64,000 nucleotides of DNA, from contig NZ_JBGTYM010000006.1 of NCBI RefSeq assembly GCF_044142105.1, positions 191,623 through 255,622 on the forward strand, written 5' to 3'. This stretch comes from Pseudogemmobacter sp044142105. GTDB lineage: Bacteria > Pseudomonadota > Alphaproteobacteria > Rhodobacterales > Rhodobacteraceae. Shown piece after piece: positions 1-7,614 of this stretch; position 1 is the stretch's first letter, and each line of letters begins with the position of its first letter. Below the pieces are notes generated by a model that had not been told where the DNA came from, made no database searches, and saw only the letters and a list, made by a program, of their open reading frames with translations. The position numbers and the translations under genes are program-made.

Positions 1-27
1 GTCCCAGTTCTGCAAAAGCACGTTCAT
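1..27 (-). CDS. 5' end of an unidentified gene (runs off the left edge)
   Basis: Reading leftwards, an ATG at 27-25 follows a good ribosome-binding site (AAGGAG about 6 bases upstream) and opens a frame that reads MNVLLQNWD to the window edge without a stop. It lies downstream of, and in the same direction as, an amino-acid ABC binding protein and permease. A further transporter component (second permease or ATPase) is one reasonable guess. Nine residues are too few to name a family. Confidence 0.4.
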
Positions 28-74
28 CGCCCTCTCCTTCGCCATTTCATCTTGGCAAGAAATACTCGGGGGGT

Positions 75-93
75 CCGGGGGCAAGGCCCCCGG
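75..93. terminator. GC-rich intergenic hairpin
   Basis: CCGGGGGC and GCCCCCGG form a perfect 8-bp stem around AAG, between the permease stop and the next gene on the minus strand. Read on the minus strand it is followed by ACCCCCCGAGTATTTC. From memory, this hairpin-plus-GAGTATTT arrangement is a frequent intergenic element in Rhodobacterales. There is no T-tract directly after the stem, so it may be an attenuator or mRNA-stabilising hairpin, not a full terminator. Confidence 0.45.
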
Positions 94-102
94 GGCTTCA
101 CA

Positions 103-885
103 TCAGCGCGACCGCATCCTGGCCTCGACCCGCCGCAGCAACAAGGACAGGCCGATCGTCATCATGAGATAGAGCAGCGCCGCGACGTTATAGGTCTCGA
201 AATAGCGGAAATTGCCCGCCGCCGTCACCTTGGCCAGCTGGGTGATGTCGGCCACGCCCAGAACCGAGACCAGCGAGGAATCCTTCACCATGGCGACGAA
301 ATCATTGCCAAGAGGCGGCAGGATCAGGCGGAAGGCCTGCGGCAGGGTGATGTGGCGGAACCGTTGCCAACCCGACAGGCCCAGCGCCTGCGCCGCCTCG
401 ATCTGGCCCACAGGCACGGCCTGAAGCCCGGCTCGGAAGATCTCGGCCAGAAAGGCGGAATAGGCCAGCATCAGCGCGATCACCGCGCGGGCGATCAGGG
501 GAAAGTCGCGCGGGCGCCAGACCTCTTCGCCCGCCAGCGCGTTGACCCCGGCGACCAGAGCGGGCGCCAGCGCGAAAGCGACATAGAGGAGAAGCACGAT
601 GATCGGCACGCCGCGCATCACCTCGATGTACAACCGGGCGATCTGGCGCAGGATCAGGTGGCGCGAGAGCGACATCACCGCCAGGCCAAGCCCGATCAGG
701 CAGGCGCCAAGATAGGCGATGACCGCGACGGCAACGGTCACGCCGATGCCCTTGGCCAGCGTCTGCAAGACGGCGGTGTAATAGTCGCGCGAGAGGACTT
801 CCCAAAACAGCCAGAGGCTGGTGAACACAAGGATCACCAGCCACCAGGGGAAATCTTCGTCCCTTTTGCCTTGCGGGCCCAGCAT
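103..885 (-). CDS. Polar amino-acid ABC transporter permease (HisM/GlnP type)
   Basis: This 260-residue inner-membrane protein would form the channel of an amino-acid importer. Hydrophobic segments are visible near residues 14-30, 45-72, 92-114, 132-148 and 233-250. An RGVP motif (91-94) typical of polar amino-acid permeases precedes the fourth segment. The cytoplasmic EAA loop starts at EAAQALGLSG (163-172) and continues to LPPLGN, the site that contacts the ATPase. The gene starts 28 bases after the binding-protein gene, in the same direction, so the two are very probably co-transcribed. Substrate cannot be deduced. Confidence 0.9.
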   Translation of the reverse strand: MLGPQGKRDEDFPWWLVILVFTSLWLFWEVLSRDYYTAVLQTLAKGIGVTVAVAVIAYLGACLIGLGLAVMSLSRHLILRQIARLYIEVMRGVPIIVLLLYVAFALAPALVAGVNALAGEEVWRPRDFPLIARAVIALMLAYSAFLAEIFRAGLQAVPVGQIEAAQALGLSGWQRFRHITLPQAFRLILPPLGNDFVAMVKDSSLVSVLGVADITQLAKVTAAGNFRYFETYNVAALLYLMMTIGLSLLLRRVEARMRSR

Positions 886-913
886 CGGCCCCCTGCCCCG
901 TCTTGCGCCCGGA

Positions 914-1702
914 TCAGTTGCCCATGGCGTAGTCGAGGAACCACTTCTTGTTCAGCGCCTCGAAGGTGCCATCGGCCTTGAGGCTGGCGATGGCGGCATT
1001 GATCGGGGCCACAAACTCGGATCCCTTGGGGAAGATGAAGCCGAATTCCTCGGTGCCAAGCGGCGCGCCCACGATCTTCAGCGCCCCGTTCGAAGCGGCG
1101 ACATAGCCCGCGCCGGCGGTGCCGTCGGTCAGGACCAGATCGACATCGCCCGCTTTCAGCGCCTCGACCGAAGCGCCGAAGGTTTCAAAAAGCTTGATGC
1201 GCGGGTTTTGCTCATTGCCGTCCAGCACGGAATAGACGGCGGTGTAGAAGGGCGTGGTGCCCGCCTGCGCGCCGATCAGCAGGTCGGCATTGGCACCGAA
1301 GCTGGTGGCATCGGTGAAGCGGGTCTCGTCACCGCGCACCAGCATGACCGATTCCGAGGTCATGTAGCTGTCCGAGAAATCGACCTGCTCTTTGCGCTCA
1401 TCGGTGATGGTGATGCCGGTCATGCCCATGTCATACTGGCCTTCGGCCACGGCGGGGATCATCGCCTCCCAGGAAGTGTTCTGATAGGTGACCTTGAGGT
1501 TCAAGCGCTTGGCGATCTCGGCCATGGCGTCATATTCCCAACCCACCGCCGCACCGCTGCCATCGACGAATTGCAGGGGCGGATAGGCGTTCTCGGTGAC
1601 GACGACGATTTCCTTGCCGGACAGGTCGGGCAGGTCCTGGGCAAAAGCCGCGGCAGCGGCAAGAGACAGCGCGACGGCGCCGAAGGCGGCGGAGAGTTTC
1701 AT
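914..1702 (-). CDS. Amino-acid ABC transporter periplasmic binding protein (SBP family 3)
   Basis: The product has 262 residues with a signal peptide of about 21 residues ending AAAAAFA. The mature part has the family-3 solute-binding layout: EIVVVTENAYPPLQF at the first strand, WEAMIPAVAEGQYDMGMTG in the first lobe and DVDLVLTDGTAG in the second. This fold captures polar amino acids in the periplasm and delivers them to the permease encoded just downstream. It starts 91 bases after the MoeB-like gene, so it may have its own promoter or belong to the long minus-strand run from 5.3 kb. The ligand is unknown. Confidence 0.9.
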   Translation of the reverse strand: MKLSAAFGAVALSLAAAAAFAQDLPDLSGKEIVVVTENAYPPLQFVDGSGAAVGWEYDAMAEIAKRLNLKVTYQNTSWEAMIPAVAEGQYDMGMTGITITDERKEQVDFSDSYMTSESVMLVRGDETRFTDATSFGANADLLIGAQAGTTPFYTAVYSVLDGNEQNPRIKLFETFGASVEALKAGDVDLVLTDGTAGAGYVAASNGALKIVGAPLGTEEFGFIFPKGSEFVAPINAAIASLKADGTFEALNKKWFLDYAMGN

Positions 1703-1793
1703 GGGTCAGGCTCCCGTTTGGTTTCACCCAGTTAGCCCGGCCCGCCGGGCGCTTGCAAGCGGGTGCGGACGGCCGGCGACAATCGCAATGCGG

Positions 1794-2825
1794 TCAAGGA
1801 CTGCCGCAGACCGGGCAATCGGGGCGTTTCTTGACGGTGATGGTGCGAGTCTCGGCATAAAGCGCGTCATGGATCATCAGGCGGCCCGTCAATGTTTCGC
1901 CCGCACCGGTCAGGTGCTTGACCGCCTCCATCGCCATCATCGCGCCGATCACGCCCGGCAAGGGCGAGGCGACACCCGCCTCGGCGCAGGTCGGCACCAT
2001 GCCGGGGGCCGGGCGCACCGGGAAGACACATGCATAGCAGGGCCCGCCCGACGCCGGATGCCAGAGCGAGAGCTGGCCTTCCCATTGCGTGATGGCGCCC
2101 GCGATCAGCGGCTTGCCCAGCGCGGCGCAGATGCGGTTGACCAGATAGCGGGTGTCGAAATTGTCTGTGCCGTCCAGCACCAGATCGTAGTCGGCGATCA
2201 GTTCTTTGGCGGTCTTCTCGTCCAGCCAGCGGTGGTAGGGCAGGATTTCGATGAAGGGGTTCAGCGCCTGCAGGGCCTGTTGCGCCGAAAAGACCTTGGG
2301 CATCCCGACCCGGTCTTCGCTGTGGATGACCTGGCGTTGCAGGTTCGACGACTCGACAACATCGGGGTCGATCACCCCGATCCGGCCTACGCCGCTGGCG
2401 GCGAGGTAGAGAAGCGCAGGCGCGCCAAGACCGCCGGCGCCGACCACCAGAACCTTCGCCCCTTTCAGCGCCTTTTGCCCCGGTCCGCCGATTTCGCGCA
2501 GCAGGATGTGACGGGCGTAGCGGTCGAGTTCCGCGGGCGAGAAGCTGCCAGAGGCGGCGGGGGCTTTGGCGGGCGCGGCGCGGGCCTTGAGGCGGCTCAG
2601 AAGCGCCAGATAGCCCGCGACCAGCACGGCGAGGGCGCCAAGCAGCACCCAGAGCCGGAAATCGCCGCCCAGCGTGGCGGCAAGGCCGGGCGCGCCGATG
2701 TGCGGGGCAGTGGCAAGCACAAGGAACGCCCACCAGAGGGCAATGAGGCCAAGCGCCAGCGCGCGCGGCCAGCCGAACCAGCGCGACAGGCCCCAGATCG
2801 CAGCAAAGCCAAGAAGGCCGATCAT
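1794..2825 (-). CDS. HesA/MoeB/ThiF-family adenylyltransferase with N-terminal membrane segments
   Basis: A 343-residue E1-like enzyme. Residues 100-340 hold the MoeB/ThiF core: the nucleotide loop GAGGLGAP (129-136), SNLQRQ (160-165), DGTDNFDTR (218-226), and two CxxC zinc pairs (C263/C266 and C337/C340). A TCAEAGV segment carries a candidate reactive Cys280. Such enzymes adenylate the C-terminal glycine of a small sulfur-carrier protein (MoaD or ThiS). Residues 1-80 are unusual: about three hydrophobic stretches that look membrane-spanning. The start used (2825) lies 10 bases after the dut stop; an upstream in-frame ATG at 2906 would overlap dut. No carrier-protein gene is nearby, so molybdopterin versus thiamine cannot be decided. 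Confidence 0.85.
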   Translation of the reverse strand: MIGLLGFAAIWGLSRWFGWPRALALGLIALWWAFLVLATAPHIGAPGLAATLGGDFRLWVLLGALAVLVAGYLALLSRLKARAAPAKAPAASGSFSPAELDRYARHILLREIGGPGQKALKGAKVLVVGAGGLGAPALLYLAASGVGRIGVIDPDVVESSNLQRQVIHSEDRVGMPKVFSAQQALQALNPFIEILPYHRWLDEKTAKELIADYDLVLDGTDNFDTRYLVNRICAALGKPLIAGAITQWEGQLSLWHPASGGPCYACVFPVRPAPGMVPTCAEAGVASPLPGVIGAMMAMEAVKHLTGAGETLTGRLMIHDALYAETRTITVKKRPDCPVCGSP

Positions 2826-2835
2826 CTGTCGCCCA

Positions 2836-3303
2836 TCATCGTTTTCCGGTGGAGCCGAAGCCGCCCTCGCCCCGATCGGTCGCCTCAAGGGCTTCGACCA
2901 GCACATAGGCGGCCCGGATCACCGGCGCGATCACCGCCTGCGCCACCCGGTCGCCGTGGCGGATCGTGTAATCCTCAGCGCCAAGATTGATCAGCGCCAC
3001 GCCCAGGGGGCCGCGATAATCACTGTCGATCGTGCCGGGCGTGTTCGGCAGGGTGATGCCATGTTTGGTGGCCAAGCCCGAGCGCGGGCGGATCTGCATC
3101 TCGTAGCCGTCAGGAATGGCGACGCGCAGGCCCGTGGGGCAGATCAGGCGCTGCATCGGCGCAAGGGTCACGCCCTGCGACCGGATTTCGGGCGGCAGGT
3201 TGGCGACAATATCAGCCCCGGCGGCGCCTGCGGTCTGGTATTCCGGCAGCGGCAGGTCGGGATCGGCCCAGCTTTCGCGCAGGATCTGGACGGTGACGCT
3301 CAT
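2836..3303 (-). CDS. dut: dUTP diphosphatase (dUTPase)
   Basis: A 155-residue homotrimeric-type dUTPase that hydrolyses dUTP to dUMP, keeping uracil out of DNA and supplying dTMP synthesis. The conserved motifs are present in order: AGAAGADI near the start, PRSGLATKHG, then NTPGTIDSDYRGP with the catalytic Asp, a GDRVAQ block, and the flexible C-terminal arm RGEGGFGSTG that closes over the nucleotide. Length is normal. Its ATG overlaps the coaBC stop (ATGA), which implies translational coupling. The coaBC-dut neighbourhood is common in proteobacteria. Confidence 0.97.
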   Translation of the reverse strand: MSVTVQILRESWADPDLPLPEYQTAGAAGADIVANLPPEIRSQGVTLAPMQRLICPTGLRVAIPDGYEMQIRPRSGLATKHGITLPNTPGTIDSDYRGPLGVALINLGAEDYTIRHGDRVAQAVIAPVIRAAYVLVEALEATDRGEGGFGSTGKR

Positions 3304-4496
3304 GCCAGAGCCTCTGCGATGCGTTCGGCCAACCGGCGGGCGACCATGGCTTTCGGCATCCGCTCCCAGGTCTCGGCGCCCGCTGCGCTGATCAGCGTCA
3401 CCGCATTCTCGGCCCCGCCCATGATCCCGGTCGCCGGGCTGACATCATTGGCGACGATCCAGTCGCAGCCTTTGCGCAGCCGTTTGGCGCTGGCGTGATC
3501 CACCACCTTCTCGGTTTCGGCAGCGAAGCCGACCACCAGCCTTGGCCGCTGCGCGCCTTTCGATACGGTGGCGAGAATGTCGGGGTTCTCGGCAAATTCC
3601 AGCGCGGGCGCGCGGCCAGAGCCGTCCTTCTTCATCTTCTGCGCGCCCTGATTGGCGACACGCCAGTCGGCCACCGCCGCCGCCATCACCGCCGCATCGG
3701 CGGGCAGCGCCGCCTGCACGGCGTCCAGCATCTCGCGCGCGGTTTCCACGCTGACGACCGCCACGCCCTGCGGCGGCGGCACTGTGGCGGGGCCGGTGAT
3801 GAAGGTCACGCGCGCCCCAAGATCGCGCAGCGCGGCCGCCAGAGCCGTGCCCTGCGCCCCGGACGAGCGGTTGGCGATGTAGCGCACCGGATCAATCGGC
3901 TCATGCGTGGGGCCGGAGGTGACAAGGACATGCCGCCCCGCCAGCGGTCCGCCGCCCAGGGCCGCCTCGGCAGCGGCAACGATGTCCAGCGGTTCGGCCA
4001 TGCGGCCTTCGCCCGCCTCGCCCGCCTCGGCCATCTCGCCCCGCGCCGGGCCGATGAACAGCACGCCATCCGCCGCCAGCGTGGCGCGGTTGCGCAGCGT
4101 GGCCGGACGAGACCACATGCGCGGGTTCATTGCCGGGGCGATCAGCACCGTCTTGTCGGTGGCAAGAAGAATGGCGCTGGCAAGATCGTTCGCCAGCCCA
4201 TTGGCAAGTTTCGCCATGAGGTCGGCCGTGGCGGGCGCGACGACGATCAGATCTGCCTCGCGCGCCAGGCGGATATGGCCGACATCCTGCTCGTCCTGCC
4301 GGTCGAAAAGATCAGTGAAGACATGGTCCGCCGTCAGCGCACCAACCGACAGGGGCGTGATGAATTGCTGGGCGGCCTGGGTCATCACGGCGCGCACGCG
4401 CGCGCCCCTTTCCCGCAAGCGGCGGATCAGGTCGAGCGCCTTATAGGCCGCGATGCCGCCGCCGATGATCAGAAGAATGCGCTTGTCCGCCAGCAT
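3300..4496 (-). CDS. coaBC: Bifunctional phosphopantothenoylcysteine decarboxylase / phosphopantothenate-cysteine ligase
   Basis: This 398-residue flavoprotein carries out two steps of coenzyme A synthesis: ligation of cysteine to 4'-phosphopantothenate, then FMN-dependent decarboxylation. The N-terminal CoaC part has GGGIAAYKA (12-20), the catalytic His in DVGHIRLA (His74) and PAMNPRMW (121-128). The C-terminal CoaB part begins with HVLVTSGPTHEPIDPVRYI and NRSSGAQG. The substrate-clamp segment reads MAEAGEAGEGRM (155-166). By alignment from memory with E. coli, the position of the lid cysteine (Cys158) is alanine here. It is 46 bases downstream of the ChaN-like gene. Confidence 0.95.
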   Translation of the reverse strand: MLADKRILLIIGGGIAAYKALDLIRRLRERGARVRAVMTQAAQQFITPLSVGALTADHVFTDLFDRQDEQDVGHIRLAREADLIVVAPATADLMAKLANGLANDLASAILLATDKTVLIAPAMNPRMWSRPATLRNRATLAADGVLFIGPARGEMAEAGEAGEGRMAEPLDIVAAAEAALGGGPLAGRHVLVTSGPTHEPIDPVRYIANRSSGAQGTALAAALRDLGARVTFITGPATVPPPQGVAVVSVETAREMLDAVQAALPADAAVMAAAVADWRVANQGAQKMKKDGSGRAPALEFAENPDILATVSKGAQRPRLVVGFAAETEKVVDHASAKRLRKGCDWIVANDVSPATGIMGGAENAVTLISAAGAETWERMPKAMVARRLAERIAEALA

Positions 4497-4542
4497 ATGC
4501 CACCTTTCGTTGCGCCGACCCTAGGCCCGCGCCGGGGCAAAC

Positions 4543-5352
4543 TCAACCGTCCGAAGGGGGTGCAAAGGCGGCGCAGGGGTCCGGGCGCGGCGCGGGCGCG
4601 GTGACGAGCCAAAGGTCGAAGGGGGCGCCGACACCGGGGTCTTCCTCGGCCTGGCCGATCGCCAGCACGCGCAGCCCCGGCGCGGCAAGGGCAAGGGCGG
4701 CCGGAACGCCGCGATCCTTGCGGGCATGTTCAGTGCCGGTGATCACGGCGACCGGGCCGCCGGTCTCCTGCATGGCCTGCAGAACGGCACGTGCAAGGGT
4801 GGCATCGCGCAGGCGCTGCGCCTCGACCATGCCATCCATCATCTCCATCGGCATGGCACCGCAATGGGCGCTGAACTGTTCCTCCGCCCGGGCTGCGGCC
4901 TCGGCTTCGGGCAGCGGCTGGTCAAGGCCGTATAGGGCGGCATCGGCACCGAAGACCGCTGACGCACCCTGCGAGACGGCAAGCCGCGCCTGATCGCGCT
5001 CGACCTCGCCGCCATAGATCCGCGCGGCAGGCGCGGCGAGGAAGATCGGATGATAGAGCGCGAAATCGGGCCAGCCGGAGCCTTCCCAGCCGAATGCCGC
5101 CGCCAGCGCCTTGGGATCGTTGCGGTCGGCGGGGGCGCGGGCGGCCTCGGCTTGTGTCAACATCTCGAAGACCAGCGCCCTGGGCTGCAAGGCCGCCACG
5201 GCGCGGGCCTGATTGGCATGATGTTCGGGATTGTCATGCACCTCGCCCAGCACCACCACATCGGCGGCGGGCAGATGGTCGAGGGCCGCGGGATCGATCC
5301 GTTCGGCCAGGGCCGGGGTTGCGCAGAGAAGAAGCAGGGACAAAAGACGCAT
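4543..5352 (-). CDS. ChaN-family (haem-binding uptake / Tiki-like) protein
   Basis: The product has 269 residues if translation starts at 5352, where the frame begins MRLLSLLLLCATPALAE, a signal peptide. Upstream in-frame starts would run into the divergent cobU gene and add no hydrophobic leader. The body has the ChaN/EreA-like signature VVVLGEVHDNPEHH, the FEML strand and TGTEHARKDRG towards the end. ChaN of Campylobacter binds haem at the envelope; the enzymatic role of most homologues is unknown. A periplasmic location is inferred. The gene leads the minus-strand run ChaN-coaBC-dut-moeB and is divergent from cobU. Confidence 0.8.
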   Translation of the reverse strand: MRLLSLLLLCATPALAERIDPAALDHLPAADVVVLGEVHDNPEHHANQARAVAALQPRALVFEMLTQAEAARAPADRNDPKALAAAFGWEGSGWPDFALYHPIFLAAPAARIYGGEVERDQARLAVSQGASAVFGADAALYGLDQPLPEAEAAARAEEQFSAHCGAMPMEMMDGMVEAQRLRDATLARAVLQAMQETGGPVAVITGTEHARKDRGVPAALALAAPGLRVLAIGQAEEDPGVGAPFDLWLVTAPAPRPDPCAAFAPPSDG

Positions 5353-5433
5353 GCCCCCTGATGCACAATGCGCAGCGCGGCGGCAAGACGAAGGGCTCTG
5401 GTCGCGCGCGAAGGCGGCGGATAGGGTCCGGCC

Positions 5434-5985
5434 ATGCAGATCGACCTTCCCCAACTGACCCTTGTGACCGGCGGCGCCCGTTCGGGCAAATCACGCCATG
5501 CCGAGATCCTGGCCCGCGCCACCGGCCTGCCCCGCCGCTATATCGCCACGGCCCAGGCGCTGGACGATGAAATGGCCGACCGCATCGCCCAGCACCGCGC
5601 GGATCGCGGCGGCGACTGGGAGACCTTCGAGGCACCGCTGGACCTTGGCCCGGCGCTTGCCGTTGCGCCGCCGCATAGCGTCACGCTGGTCGATTGCGCG
5701 ACGCTGTGGCTGACCAACCACCTTCTGGCCGGGCATGACCTGCCCGCCGCCATGGCCGATCTGCGCGCGGCGATCGCGGCCTGTGCGGGCCGGGTGATCG
5801 TGGTGACGAATGAGGTCGGCTGGGGCATCGTGCCCGGCGATGCGCTGTCGCGGCAGTTCCGCGACGAACAGGGACGGCTGAACCAGCGGCTGGCGCAGGA
5901 TGCCGGGCTGGTGGTGGCGGTGATGGCGGGCCTGCCTTTGGCGCTCAAGGGCCAGTTGCCCGCCCTGCCCCCGGATCTGGCATGA
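5434..5985 (+). CDS. cobU: Adenosylcobinamide kinase / adenosylcobinamide-phosphate guanylyltransferase
   Basis: A 183-residue enzyme (CobU/CobP) of late cobalamin synthesis. It phosphorylates adenosylcobinamide and then transfers GMP to give adenosylcobinamide-GDP. The P-loop is GGARSGKS (13-20), ATAQALDDEM follows, and His54 in AQHRADRG matches the GMP-accepting histidine of the family. DWETFEAP and the VDCATLWLTN block are also typical. TNEVGWGIVP matches the conserved C-terminal signature. Its stop overlaps the start of the histidine phosphatase gene (ATGA), so the two are coupled. Confidence 0.95.
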   Translation: MQIDLPQLTLVTGGARSGKSRHAEILARATGLPRRYIATAQALDDEMADRIAQHRADRGGDWETFEAPLDLGPALAVAPPHSVTLVDCATLWLTNHLLAGHDLPAAMADLRAAIAACAGRVIVVTNEVGWGIVPGDALSRQFRDEQGRLNQRLAQDAGLVVAVMAGLPLALKGQLPALPPDLA

Positions 5986-6548
5986 GCCGCTTCTGGCTGG
6001 TCCGCCATGGCCCGACCCATGCGAAAGGCATGGTGGGCTGGACCGATCTGCCCGCCGACCTGTCGGATCATGCCGCGTTGGCACGGCTGAACGCTCATTT
6101 GCCGGCGGTGCCGGTGATCTCTTCCGATCTTTCGCGCGCCGTGGCCACCGCCGACGCCCTGGCCCCCCGCCCGCGCTTGGCCCATGACCCGGCCCTGCGG
6201 GAAATGCATTTCGGCCGGTGGGAGATGCGCGGCTGGACCGAGGTCGAGGCCGAAGACCCGGTGCTGGCCCGCGCCTTCTGGGAGCGGCCGGGCACGGTTT
6301 GTGCCCCCGGCGGCGAATGCTGGGATGCGCTGACCGCGCGGGTGGAAGGCGCCCTGATCCGGCTGGCGCAGGAGACCGATGAGCTGATCGTCGTCGCCCA
6401 TTTCGGCATGATCGTCGCGGCCGTGCAACTGGCCGAAGGCCTGTCGCCCGAAGCGGCACTGGCGCATCGGATCGACAATCTGTCGGTCACAAGGGTCGAG
6501 TTCGGACCGGGCACCCGGCGGGCGGGGCCGATCAATCACATTCCGTGA
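5982..6548 (+). CDS. Histidine phosphatase family protein, possibly alpha-ribazole phosphatase (CobC-like)
   Basis: A 188-residue phosphoglycerate-mutase-fold phosphatase. The phospho-accepting histidine lies in LVRHGPTH at the N-terminus, the arginine in SSDLSRAVATAD, the acid in LREMHFGRWE and the second histidine in VVAHFGMIVA. Because it is translationally coupled to cobU, a role as the alpha-ribazole-5'-phosphate phosphatase of cobalamin assembly is likely. The family itself is broad and the substrate is inferred from context only. Confidence 0.8.
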   Translation: MSRFWLVRHGPTHAKGMVGWTDLPADLSDHAALARLNAHLPAVPVISSDLSRAVATADALAPRPRLAHDPALREMHFGRWEMRGWTEVEAEDPVLARAFWERPGTVCAPGGECWDALTARVEGALIRLAQETDELIVVAHFGMIVAAVQLAEGLSPEAALAHRIDNLSVTRVEFGPGTRRAGPINHIP

Positions 6549-6623
6549 TGGACGGCGCCACAATTCGTCGTTTCCCGAGGTTTGTCTGCGCGCCTATCCT
6601 GCCGCCAGTGATGGAGATGTGGC

Positions 6624-7505
6624 ATGACCTATGACCTTGTGATCGGCGACCGCGGCTATTCCAGCTGGTCCTTGCGTGGCTGGCTTCTGTTCGATGCTTT
6701 CGACATTCCGGTCCGCACCCATTCCGCCCGTCTTTACACCGACGAATTGCCGAAACTCTTGCAGGACTATCGCCCCGCCCGCACCGCGCCCACCATGCGC
6801 ACGCCGGAAGGCGCGGTGGTGCCCGAGACCATCGCCATCGCCGAGGAGCTGGCCACCCGCCATCCCGAGGCCGGGCTCTGGCCCGAAGCGCCGGTGGCGC
6901 GGGCCACGGCCCGCGTGCTGGCCGCCGAGATGCATGCGGGCTTCGTCGCCCTGCGCAGCCATTGCCCTATGAATCTGCGGGTGAGCTATGAGGACTGCGC
7001 CCCGACGCCCGAGGTTCTGGCCGATCTGGCCCGGCTGGAGGAGATCTGGGCCTGGGCGCGCGACGCGACGGGCGCGCGCGGCCCCTGGCTGTGCGGCGAG
7101 TATTCGGCGGCCGATGCCTTTTTCGCCCCGGTCGCGGGGCGGATCGCGGGATACAATCTGCCGGTCGGCCCGGCCGCCATGGCCTATGTGAATGCCCATC
7201 TTGCGCATCCCTCGTTCCGGCGCTGGCGGGCCATGGGGTTGGTGGACGGAGCCGATCAGGCCTTCTACCGCCGCGACTACAAGCGGCGCGACTGGCCCGG
7301 TCCGGTGCCGCTGCCCGCCCGCGCGGTGGCGGGGACCCAGGCCGAGAATGCCGCCTGCCCCTATTCCGGCAAGCCGATCACCCATGTGCTTGAGGTTCAG
7401 GGCCGCCGCTTCGGTTTTTGCAACGCCTTCTGCCGCGACAAGACCGTCGCCGATCCGGAAGCCTGGCCGAAGTTCCGCACCCTTCTGGCGGGCGAGCTGG
7501 CCTGA
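6624..7505 (+). CDS. Glutathione S-transferase family protein with C-terminal Cys-rich extension
   Basis: A 293-residue protein. Residues 1-215 form a GST: a thioredoxin-like N-terminal domain (DLVIGDRGYSSWSLRGWLL with the catalytic-region Ser cluster, then VVPETIAIAEEL, where the ETxAI pattern binds the gamma-glutamyl group) followed by an all-helical domain (WLCGEYSAADAFFAPV). Residues about 235-290 add a compact module with CPYSGKPITHVLEV, FGFCNAFC and DPEAWPKF. This resembles a YHS/TRASH-type metal-binding motif and is not part of ordinary GSTs. A Shine-Dalgarno GGAGATG lies just upstream. The substrate is unknown. Confidence 0.85.
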   Translation: MTYDLVIGDRGYSSWSLRGWLLFDAFDIPVRTHSARLYTDELPKLLQDYRPARTAPTMRTPEGAVVPETIAIAEELATRHPEAGLWPEAPVARATARVLAAEMHAGFVALRSHCPMNLRVSYEDCAPTPEVLADLARLEEIWAWARDATGARGPWLCGEYSAADAFFAPVAGRIAGYNLPVGPAAMAYVNAHLAHPSFRRWRAMGLVDGADQAFYRRDYKRRDWPGPVPLPARAVAGTQAENAACPYSGKPITHVLEVQGRRFGFCNAFCRDKTVADPEAWPKFRTLLAGELA

Positions 7506-7517
7506 ACGCCAGGGGTG

Positions 7518-7538
7518 CGATTTTTCGACGAAAAATCG
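7518..7538. repeat. Perfect A/T-core palindrome between the GST and comM genes
   Basis: CGATTTTTCG and CGAAAAATCG form a 10-bp perfect inverted repeat around a single A, flanked by GCC...GGC bases that can extend it. It lies 13 bases after the GST stop and 77 bases before the next start. It may act as a weak bidirectional terminator or as a protein-binding dyad; the sequence alone does not decide. Confidence 0.5.
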
Positions 7539-7614
7539 GCCTTGGCGGGCGGATCTTTACCTTCCGCTAACCATTGACCGACTACCGATTAACCAAGGTT
7601 AAACGGAGTCGGGT

